Position numbers and translations under genes: made by a program | Shown here: one piece after another, positions 54,401-64,000 of the stretch | How positions within the stretch are numbered: position 1 is the stretch's first letter | Layout of the letters: every line of letters begins with the position of its first letter | The notes under the pieces: model-generated | The model's input: only the letters and a program-made list of their open reading frames with translations | What the model was told of the DNA's origin: nothing | The model's database searches: none | DNA from: Paragyromitra xinjiangensis | Lineage: Eukaryota; Ascomycota; Pezizomycetes; Pezizales; Discinaceae | Assembly: GCA_038503065.1 (NCBI GenBank) | Contig: JBCAMK010000014.1 | Coordinates: 1-64,000, forward strand | Direction: 5' to 3' | DNA length: 64,000 nt

Positions 54401-57251
54401 GTTTGGCTTCGAGCTCTACATAGTTCTACGCAGTGGGCTACGATGTCCCGTTTGTGATGTCAGTGAAGTTCTAGTAGGTTCGGAATCTCGGATGCGCATC
54501 TGAGTAAGGTGAAATGTGAAACCGTTGATACTGCTTAATTACTTGAGGATAAAAATAAAAACGAAATGATTTTTAAGTAATAGGACCGTGTAGCTGGCCT
54601 TCTGTTTGTAACGGGCCATGTCTTCCGGGGCCAGTCCAGCAGTCTTCGGGGAAACAGCTCCCTAACCGTCCTCTACAGTGCATGCGACGATGATTGATGT
54701 CAGCAGCGTTCAGGTTGGAGTGTTTTCCACGATACAGCACTTACCTGCCTGTTCCGTCAGGTTCCCAACACAGCGTAAGCGGAGGGATAACTGGGCGATC
54801 TAGAGTGGAGATCTAGACAAGCGTCTGGTCTGGGCAGGTTTAGGAACTTTTAGCCAAATCTGATATTCTCAGGCCGTGTATAGTCTAAATTTAGAGGCCA
54901 GTCTGAGCTGAAGTGGGGCCAAGTCCGCCGATCACTGCAGGGACGTCCCCAAGCCTCGGCCCCTGCCGAAGTCACGCGTTCTTGACAACAGCCTTCGTTA
55001 CACGAATCTTTGAACAGGGCCCATTCTCGTACAGTAAGTGAAGCATTGTCTAGCCATATTCACATTATGGTAGCTGTGCACTATCGTGTTTAGGAAGGTT
55101 GATAATCTTTAAAATTCTATATACCAATTGTCCCCCTTCCCCAAGCAAAAATACTTACCTTCTGAGAGTTCTGTGGCATGCCACCCAAGCGAGGTTCCCC
55201 AGGAAACATCTTCAGACTACGAACCACGCTAATGGGGAGGGTATTCGAAATAGGAAGTTCTACTAAAGTTGAGTTGGGATCATCTCTAAATCTTGACTGC
55301 CGTCCCGAAACCTCTGTTTAGGGATCTCTACAGATATGCTAAAGTGTAGCCGAATCTATTTACGTCATAGCTGGTCGGTTATAGTTTTGCCTTCGGTGTG
55401 CTACCCAATTTCCCAGCACACATACTCACGTCAGGGTTAAAACACTAAAACTTAGCAGGGGATAATTCGCTGTCCCTAGGTAATAAGCTACAAAGTATCA
55501 CTCGATATATCCCTGCTCTAAGCGGGATAGAACTAGGCCTGCTCTACTTCTAAATTCACACTCTTTACCATATATCCGAAACACTAGTGACCTCTCTGTG
55601 CGAACGTTTCCTGGCAGTTTTGAATATTAGACTTACTGGAGAGGAAGGTCAACCAGGAATTGCATGATTGTGCCAAAGCAAAAGTGTTATGCATATGTAA
55701 AACAAACCTACATACTGATCACGGAACCTAGCTTTTTCATTTGCCTAAGAACTATTGAGTACCTATGCTGGGTAGCTAGCTCTAGCTCCTCTTCCTTCTT
55801 TAGTCCCTTCAAGAGAATGCCTCAAGTTCTATATCGGTGGGAGAAATACATACCGTGTTTATGCACCTAACCCTGTATTTTTCTCCCTGCAGGCCGCCTT
55901 CTATGTTGCTTCATTTGCTTCATTCGCCGGTTTAGCTAGAACCTTAGCCCTACAAAGATAGCAAGCACAGTACCGTGAAGATTCGGTCATAATGGATTGG
56001 CCTAGGCCGAGATCGCAGGATATATTCAAACTCTAGCTAGTTGCAATTGAGAGATGGAGTTTGTGTTTAACTTACGATTTACTTACTGGTTCTGACTGAG
56101 CCTCAAGCGACCGCACCAATGCAGTCTCGGCTACAGCCCAGACCAGTTTTTTACGACCGGGCTTTATACTGTAATACTGACGATACCGCAACACTGAAAT
56201 CTAAACCACATTGTATCCGTTATCTTGTGTCGCAATGCAAAATTGAACTGACACAAGGGAACTAAAGCCCTAGCACAAATGGCAACCGGAAATAACACTT
56301 TAAAGCGACTCCAACAATCAACAAACGGAAACAATAGTTCAACCACAAAACTATAATGATACAGTAGATAAAATAACGAAGAATAGCGGCGTAGAGTTAT
56401 ATTTTTCATAAGTCTCCCCATTTTAAGATAATACTTCCCTAGAAGCGAGTTATGCTGCAAGACGTCACGGTCGCCATATGCATGTGTTCTGAGGATTTAA
56501 TCTTACCTCGAGTACTAGCACCCTATAATGCATTCTGCCAGCAAAATATTGCCAAATAAATTTAGTATTTCAGCAGTCCAGTTTCAAAATGAGCTGGACA
56601 GGTTGCCGTCCACTGCAGAGGATGGTTGGCTCTACTGAAGGTTAAGTTACTGTATTTTTACACACTTGGAACGCTCTTGACTCCAGTGCGAAAAATTAGG
56701 TGGACCTACTACCATATTACCGGAAAAACTATATCCTGTGTATTCTGGAGGTTTCTGCGAAAGAAAAGATGACTACCATAGTGGATACCTCTCGGACTGT
56801 AGCCAATCGATATTAACCCACTGCAGACCGAAAATGGAAACTGCAGGTTTCTCTAGTGCTTTCTCTTCCTCCAAGACTCAGGCACCTATTTCATCCACAC
56901 CCCACCCGAGCGGAACTCTGCTTCGAAAGCCCTGGATTCTAGACGTGGCACATGGGCGAGATATTTCACCAATGTAAGTAGTTTTAGAGGATGAATTCTC
57001 CTTTAGCTGGTTAATCAGAACTATTAAGTAATCCAAGTTCCTTGGCTATTTTCTAATGACTCAAGAAAGGTATTAAGGAAAGACATTAAGGAGAGACAAT
57101 GAAGTGATATAAATCGATAACCCGGCCCTATTATTTAATTACCGACAATCCGTTTCCGTTCTACCAATATCGCACCCCCTTATTCTGTATGCTCCTTTAA
57201 GTGGAATACACCGTCACAGTTTAGGACATGATAGCAGAAGCATGCAAGCGC
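54401..57251. other. Intergenic between the two secreted paralogues
   Basis: No supported gene. Short frames at 55664, 56164 and 56738 are not recognised and do not resemble the paralogues. A 13-bp direct duplication (ATTAAGG-A/G-AAGAC type) lies near 57070. Confidence 0.5.
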
Positions 57252-58023
57252 TTAGGACGCCGAGCTACACACTCCGTACTCCTGGGCTGTCAGCTTGGTA
57301 GCGACACAGTCCGCAGGAATCGGATTTCCGCCACCGACGTAGAAGATCTGGTAAGAGGAGGCATAAGTAGCGGACGGGCAAAGCGCCCATTGATCTTCCG
57401 CTTGGTAACTATGTAGGGATTAGCGGAAGTTCAATCAGGAAAATTAATGGGGTGAATAGTTACCGGAGGTAGCCGTCAGTGCCGATAGTGAAACCAGTAG
57501 TAGTTGCGCCGGCCGGAATTGATTGCCAAGTTGTCAACCCAACAGGTTTAACCCTGACCTTTTAGCCCACCTTCATTTCACAGAATTTGTTGAGACTTAC
57601 TCGTCTTTGAAAATGTACCACTGCTGATACCGGTCCGAGTGGTATGTGAGGAAACTAAGTTGACCATCGAGAGAAGTATTCACTTTACCCATCCACGTTA
57701 GTTTGACTCTCTCGGGGGGAAGGGTTTTTTTGCTTAACCCACCAATCATAGGTTCGGCAAACTGCTGAGTTTTAACATTTCCGATATACGCTCCACCTAA
57801 TGACCAAAAAACAACCTATCAGTGCCTTCGATCTCAATTATCCATAATCGCACCCAAATACGCCCTTACCTTGGGCAGAGTTGACCCATGAAACATGGTT
57901 GTAAACGGTATTCACATTTACTGAAGGTTCCGCGTATAAACGGTAAGACGACTGAGCACTACAGGCTTGGATTCCTGCTAGTACGCTGACGAGAAGGGTT
58001 GAGAAAGCTTTAGTGTACAGCAT
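57252..58023 (-). CDS. Secreted protein, paralogue of 53594-54265
   Basis: Exons on the minus strand: 58023-57870, 57796-57601, 57553-57464 and 57408-57252; 597 nt, 198 aa. Introns 73, 47 and 55 bp, all GT-AG. The signal peptide is MLYTKAFSTLLVSVLAGIQA (cleavage near CSA-QS). The mature part has SAQGGAYIGNVKTQQFAEPM, WMGKVNTSLDGQLSFLTYHS, GLTTWQSIPAGATTTGFTIG, YQAEDQWALCPSATYASSYQ, PADCVATKLTAQEYGVC and ends SSAS. AYIGN, G-A-TTGF, WxxCP and DCVA are shared with the paralogue. Here the first exon lacks the KR site and the middle exon carries an extra segment, so the two are old duplicates. TATA-like TTTATATAAG lies about 145 bp upstream. Function unknown. Confidence 0.78.
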
Positions 58024-58162
58024 TTTGAAAGAGGAGTAGCAAATTACTGAGAATTGAAGGAATGCTAAAGGGTAGTGTATCACTGAAGCGAATGTAGAGG
58101 TGTTTCCGAAGGCTGAGAGTTTTGGGTGGTGAAAAAATGCTTTTGGGGAGGAGAGAAGTAGT

Positions 58163-58173
58163 CTTATATAAAG
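58163..58173 (-). promoter_or_regulatory. TATA-like element of the second secreted-protein gene
   Basis: Minus strand CTTTATATAAG, about 140-150 bp before the ATG at 58023, close to the spacing seen for the paralogue. Confidence 0.5.
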
Positions 58174-61100
58174 GAATCCAAGGGCTTTGATCTCCACACT
58201 GGAAGGAATCTTGAACTGTATCCGGATGAGTTAGTGGATGTGTAACGAGATGGATGCTCGTACTACGATCAAATAGGGCTGTGTATTTTTAGCACAAAGG
58301 TGTCTAACCTCTTGGCCGAATATTGTCACCCGTTTCGCTGTGATGCCGTGCAGATTAGACTCGGCATTCGATCCATCTCAGGCTCTGTGACGTCGCAAAC
58401 CACTTTGCTTGTTCTTCAGAGGCAAAGAAATTCCTTAGCAGCTATGTCTTAGGGTCGCCTGTTAAGTGCTTGGCATATCGTAAATTTTACAATTGGCCTC
58501 GTATTCCATAGCGCGCATACGAACGGGATTGCTTGGCTACGTGCGTTAGCCACCAAAAAATGAAAGCCACGACAGAGGAAAAAAAGCCAATGCCTATACA
58601 GATTCCGAGATTCTAATTATACACAATCCGACACTTAAAGAAAGGTCGTGAAGTACGAACCATGTAAGTAGCCAAAGGGAAACTTTGATCCCGAAGTCAG
58701 CAGCCCGCCCGGAACGTTAACGGTGAAACAAAATGCGCGATAATTTTATACAAGCTCTGATTATCCATCTTGACTCCTAAAACATACCTATACACCTACA
58801 GGCCCAAACCAGCCGAGGCCCTAATATATGTACGTAGCCAATTTTGTGCATGTATGCAATGTACACGACATCTCAGCTGGCTCGGGGCGGAAACTGGATT
58901 TAAGATCACCCAGCCTCCACTCAGAGCGCTTTGTCCATTTCTCCACAGAAAGGGAGAGAATTGACGTACAGAGTTGATCCATAGAGTATACCCACATGCA
59001 CTGTAGCTATGCACGCACGTATCCTACTGGCAATAAGGGTAATACTGCAATAAAATCGACTGGGTAACAAGGAGTCTCTATCGTCCGTCAGCTTATCTCA
59101 GAGCATATATTTCAAGCTGAAATGACTTCGAGAATTTTACGCGTGCCGCAGCTGTAAAACGCACGCGTGATTTTCCGTGACTCAAGGAACTGGTCGCGTC
59201 AAGTTAGGATTCACGCTTGTGCCTGGCCTAAACCTACTCATCCGTGCACTGCTATACATACATGGAAGCGGATATAAAGTCTCTTTTTGGATACTTCCTT
59301 TTCGGTATACATAATAATGTAACGAGGCTCTCCCGCGTCACCATCTCGTTACTCCATTTTTCTCTAACAAGAAATAACTCCGACTTGCAAGGGTCAATTA
59401 AGCCAAGCTAGGCAAAAAGTACTCGAGCGGTGACCGAAATCCACACTCTAGAGTGTAAAAGCTATGCTTAGCATTAATAAGATTCTAAGATCTGGAAAAA
59501 CTATTGAAATACACATCGAGACACTTCGTTCCCCGGGTCCTAACAGTGCGTTAAGTGATCTTTCCCACTAACCTTAGCCGAGGGATAAAAATACCTCAAG
59601 GAAGAATTATTTTTTTTGGATCTCCCTTCCATCAAGATCCGAGTCTAGAAGACTTCAAAGTAATTGTATGATACTGATGTGGTATATTTTGCGGCAAGGA
59701 AATATTGTGTTACCTTTCGCTGCGGCTGTGGCGAACCAGGTGTCACTTGGAATCAGCCCCAGTTACCCAACTCCAGCGCCAAGGACACTCACTGCCTGAG
59801 TATTTTTAGTGTAGAGTAACGCTGGGGCTGAACTTCCCTATTACGCGAATCCTACCCACAAGATCCTCTTGTAGGATACATACTTGCTTGGTCAATGCAT
59901 TCTATTTCCGAACTAGTTTTTCCCTTAGGTTATCCCAGCTACTATTGGGAGGTTCCCTCGACTTATTTACCGCCTGACGTAATTGCATGGCGGACTACTC
60001 AGCTCTATGCCTAGCTAAGACTATCATCAAAAAGACACTTCTGGGGGCATGCGTACCCAGGGCTCGGACTGACCAGCAGTAGACTTAATTGTTTCTTTTA
60101 ATTTTACTCCATCAGGATGAGGTTGATCGCTAGTGCTAGGGAAAATATTTCGCAAGGGAATACAAGAAGAAAGCTTGCTGCACTTTCAAAGATTTCTTAG
60201 GTTTTCCACTACAAAACTAGACCTAGGAAGATTCGTTATGTTCTCTAGGTGGAGTTATTTAATCGGGCTAGATTTTGAGCTAAATTACTCCGTTACTTTT
60301 GTAGTAACAAAGAGCTAAAGATGTCGAGTGAGATGCCGTGACCTCTGCCCGGCTGCTTCGACAAAAACGTGAGTTGGATGACTAAATGAATATGAGTCTT
60401 AGGTATCCTGCATCAAAGAGTGGGACAGGCTATAAATGGATACCAAGGCCCGCAAAGGGATCCGAAGGCTATTCTTCAAAGAACTCTTTCGCCTGAAAAG
60501 CGTTAGCTGACACAGTTTGTATGCCGCACGGTGCAGCTGTGCTACGGGGAAAATTACAAGCGGTAAGTGGCACTCGTCGATTGGGTTTGGGCTTGCTCTT
60601 CTTCAACAGCCTCTTTAAGTTGGGCTCTCCTCATTCTAGTTTTCGTGAGTTCCTTTAACCCCAAGCTGAGCTGATGGCCGGGGTTCCACTAGCCACCTGT
60701 CGTTAAACCCTTTATCTTATTTTAGTGGGGTTTATTATGAAGGGCCGGAGATCCGCTGTCGCAGCAGGGCTCCTAAGTACGTATATATACGGTGTGATTG
60801 AAATTTTGTGTTGTTCATAGTTAAGACAGCAGATAATAAGCATTTTTGCTAGGGATCGAAGGATTGTTCGCACCCGCGTACAGCTCATGCCACACTTTAT
60901 TTGCGCATATGTGCTCAAGCAATAGGGTCTGCAGATAAACCTTGGCCTGAAGTAGCTGGTGCTATCGGATTTCTTTTTGATACAAAGGTCAAAAAAGCCT
61001 GTATCGTCCAGCTATAGTACAAGTTCGTCCCTGATATGTATTTGAAGAGGAAAGCGAGTTGTGTTGCAAGTTATCTGCTGCCACAGGTTTCCGGTGTTTA

Positions 61101-62532
61101 ATATTGTCCCATATAGCATCTGGCCATCGAGTGATATCCACCACCACCACCGCTGCCCCCGCCAAGTCATCAACGATGCTGTTCCAATGGTGGAATAACG
61201 AATATTCTAGTAGAGAAGGTAGCGAAAAATCTTCTGGAGCTGAGAGGGTTCCGAAACAGAGATATCGGTCAAGGAAGCCATCGACGCGCTAGATTTCTTC
61301 CAGAGTCAGTGGCAATTAGGTAGTCCCACCATTTCTATTCATCTACCCCATCTAAAAATATCCTAGAGATCATTGTCACGGCATGACTATCTATAACTGA
61401 CAGCGTACCGCTGACCTAGATGGTTGCCATTTTACTATATGGGCCTAGTTACCGTCAAAATTTAGGGAGATTAAGATATATCTTCTTTTCTATAGTTTTC
61501 CTGTTTTCTTTGTTTGTTTGTTACACTGTTGGGGCCTTTCTTCTTCCCATTAGTTTATCCTGCCCACCCATTCTCTGCACCTAAAGATCTACCTGTGACG
61601 GATAGGACACGATCATTATCCTTCCTCCAGGAGCGCGTGATCGGGATATTCGGGTCGAGCAGTTCTTCATAAGATTTGATGGGACACCAGCTAAGTATCT
61701 AGTATCGATGTTCTGCAATGGAACAGGGTGCCAGTCTACTTTATACAGGCATTCTTGGAAGACCTTATGAGTCGCTAAGAACTTTTTATCGAATGAATTT
61801 TCAAGATGGGCCCTATAATTATATAAACGGCCACTACGGCGCCGCATTCAGGATTTCTAACGTTCAAGAGTATTGTTACTTTATTGACTAGCATCTAATT
61901 TTAGCTCTCCAAGGATCACCTGTATTCATTTGACTTGAGGTTTTGCTACAGCTGGAAATGCACATAACCGAACGGCAACAATCTTATCGGTAGATGGCCA
62001 CATAAAAGGGGGCACTTCTGCTTAATTGATTAGAACCAGCCGAAACGGGAAGTATATAGTCTTTCCCTCTGGATACATCATTCAAAAGAAAGGTATCTGT
62101 AGCCCATCTGTGTAATATTAAGAAAGCCAGCTGGGTAGATCCCAAACCTGGTTATTGCATCTCTTCAAAGCGAGAGAAGCCCTAGGGCTAGGGTTCCTAG
62201 ACGAAGTGGTCTGAGCTCCCAGCCGAGATCAGAGACAGACGCCTCCATTCCTCTCGCTTAACTTCTAGCGGCCACTTTCTCCTTCATTCTGTTCCTGCCC
62301 CTGCAGTTCTCAACGTCTGTAAAACCCCTTCTTCCTCTCTGTTAGCATCAGAATCTCAATAATCATCCTCTCATCCAAAAAATTCCATCAAAAGATCAAT
62401 CTTACTCTGTAGGTTGACCTCCCCAGATCATCGTATTCTTATCGCCCAATTGAAAACAAACCGTTCGTGATTTCCTTGCTCAATTCCGTATCAGGGAAGG
62501 GTTCTAATTCGGAAAGTAAACATCTAGCAAAA
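58174..62532. other. Intergenic, no supported gene
   Basis: Scattered short frames, longest about 88 codons (61581-61847, minus), not recognised. Contains the inverted repeat at 59753-59831. The last 350 bp are C/T-rich and include the likely transcription start region of the Sfh5-like gene. Confidence 0.5.
59753..59831. repeat. Short inverted repeat
   Basis: TCAGCCCCAGTTAC (59753-59766) faces GTAACGCTGGGGCTGA (59816-59831), differing by a 2-bp insertion. The neighbouring words GTGTCACTTGG and CCAAGGACACT are also partly inverted. Confidence 0.6.
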
Positions 62533-63783
62533 ATGTCTGCTACGTCTCCTATCTGGCCTGAAGTAGAGGAGTCTCATCCGCTCAATACCCTCCACACCGA
62601 GCTTGCTACCTTGCTCTCAGAAGAACCCGCTCACAAGATTTGGGGTATTACTCTCTCACCAGAGCCAGGCCACTTCTCCACCCTTCTCATCTTGCAGAAA
62701 TTCCTGAGGGCCAATAAGGGCGATAAGGAGAAGGCCAAGAAACAGTTTGAAGATACCCTACAATGGCGCAGGAGTTACTTCGATGAGAACGGCAAGGTCA
62801 TCGGAAGCTGGGACAAATCCAAATTCGAAGATCTAGCCTATATCACGGAAGAGACTGTTAAAAGCACCGGAGCAGATGAGAGGAAAAAGACCATTGTGAC
62901 CTGGAATATCTATGGCCATGTCAAGGACTTTGCCAAGACTTTCGGCGATGTTGAAGAGTATCCATCCCAATCTCGTTCCATCCATTCAATCACTTTCATT
63001 CACTAACATCATCCTCTTCCCCTGTTCAGCTTCCTCCGCTGGCGTGTGGATCTCATGGAACGCTCTATAGAGCTCCTCGATCTTGCCTCTGCAAGGGAAC
63101 CCATTCCGGACTGGGATTCTGGGAAACCTACTGTGGATCCTTACCAGGCTATCCAAGTCCACGACTACCTCCAAATTTCCTTTTTCCGTACACCTGCCGA
63201 AGTTAGAAATGCTTCAAAGAAGACTATCGAGCTATTCCAGAAATACTACCCAGAGCTTCTCGAGAAGAAATTCTTCGTTAACGTTCCTGTCCTTATGGGT
63301 TGGGTTTATAATGCCATGAAGCTACTCATCGCTAAGGAAACATTCAAAAAACTTACTATGCTCTCGTATGGCGAGGAACTTGCGAAGCATATGGGATCAG
63401 AGAGTATCCCGACTGTTTATGGAGGCAAAGGAGAGCCTCTGAAAAAGTCCGCAATCTCGCCTGCAGCTGAAGTTGTGGAGAACAATAACGCTGTCAAGGA
63501 CGATACTAAATCTACTCCTGCTGAAATTGCTCCTGCACCGACGACAGAAGTTGTTGTGGGGGACGAGCCGACTCCATCCGCTATTCCAGAGGCCGCCAAC
63601 AGCGAGACCAAGGCTACGGAGGATGCCGCTCCTGATCATATCCCAGCTCCTACCGATCAAACCGTCCCAGAAGCTGCTGCTACTGCTCCTGTAGACGATG
63701 CCCCTGCAAAGGATGCCCCTGCAAGGGATGCTCCTGCAAAGGATGCTCCTGCCGCCGAGGGAGCTCAGGCACCTCGCGCTTAG
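62533..63783 (+). CDS. sfh5: Sfh5-like CRAL-TRIO (Sec14 family) lipid/haem-binding protein
   Basis: Two exons, 62533-62957 and 63030-63783; 1179 nt, 392 aa. The intron is 72 bp (GTATCC...TTCAG) and joins GDVED to FLRWRVDLMERSIELL. N-terminal CRAL-TRIO-N helices include LLILQKFLRANKGDKEKAKK and TLQWRRSYF. The lipid-binding domain contains QAIQVHDYLQISFFR, TIELFQKYYPELLEKKFFVN and VPVLMGWVYNAMKLLIAKET. These words match Sfh5 proteins, Sec14-like phosphatidylinositol transfer proteins at the plasma membrane and ER; yeast Sfh5 is reported to bind haem. After about residue 300 there is a Pro/Ala/Glu-rich tail of roughly 90 residues ending in repeated DAPAKDAPARDAPAKDAPA words; the classical Sfh5 is shorter. 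The upstream in-frame non-ATG codons at 62467 are not needed; ATG 62533 follows AAAA. Confidence 0.9.
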
Positions 63784-64000
63784 TGATTGTGGTAATGCTT
63801 TGTAGCGGCAGATAGCCCTCTAATTTTTGTTTTTTTCCTTTCCCTTTTCTCTTTCCTTTCACCCGGCCTTTTTCCTTGAAGACTGCCTATATAAGGAAGG
63901 TAGCGAGTTGTTGTAGCCGAAATCAGCAAGGTTTGTCTCAAGTATGGTAAGAGTTTTATAGGGCAGTATGAGTGAAATGTTGGATCTAGTATGGTTGAAT
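63784..64000. other. 3' region of the Sfh5-like gene
   Basis: A C/T-rich tract at about 63824-63862 and no further gene before the window ends. Confidence 0.6.

Overview
The window looks like nuclear DNA from a filamentous ascomycete (Pezizomycotina). The evidence is short GT-AG introns (about 46-130 bp, several with CTAAC-like branch sites), Kex2-type KR sites in secreted proteins, and families typical of these fungi: an Sfh5-type CRAL-TRIO protein, an Arp9-like actin-related protein, an asteroid/XPG-like protein, an NmrA-like reductase, a fungal Hsp70-like ATPase and a small eight-cysteine secreted protein. I cannot name the genus.

Layout. 1-1450 is a patchwork of degenerate minisatellites; most share an exact 43-bp spacing. 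1503-3065 is a multi-pass membrane protein. 3066-13068 is a gene-poor stretch with decayed DNA, several small TA-flanked inverted-repeat elements (MITEs) and a tRNA-like element inside a larger inverted-repeat unit. 13069-18163 holds a 12-exon Hsp70-like gene (minus strand) and a coiled-coil protein (plus strand). 21506-28953 holds an RBR-type E3 ubiquitin ligase, a WW-domain protein and an IFI6/IFI27-like membrane protein. 29765-32084 holds another MITE and a secreted alpha-carbonic anhydrase. 35146-46921 is the gene-dense core: Arp9-like, small cysteine-rich secreted protein, proline-rich single-pass membrane protein, asteroid-like protein, F-box/ankyrin protein and NmrA-like reductase. 46970-53593 is gene-poor, with another MITE and hairpins. 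53594-58023 carries two paralogous secreted proteins on the same strand. 62533-63783 is the Sfh5-like gene.

Gene models were rebuilt by hand from splice signals and reading phase; every multi-exon model sums to a multiple of three. The one unresolved model is the Hsp70-like gene, where one 45-bp conserved exon relic lacks usable splice sites.

I see no metabolic cluster or operon-like system: the genes are mostly unrelated housekeeping, secreted or orphan genes. The most distinctive signals are the 43-bp register at the left edge, the population of TA|CCG-ended MITEs with different terminal repeats, the tRNA-like element nested in a 743-bp inverted-repeat unit, and the paired secreted paralogues.
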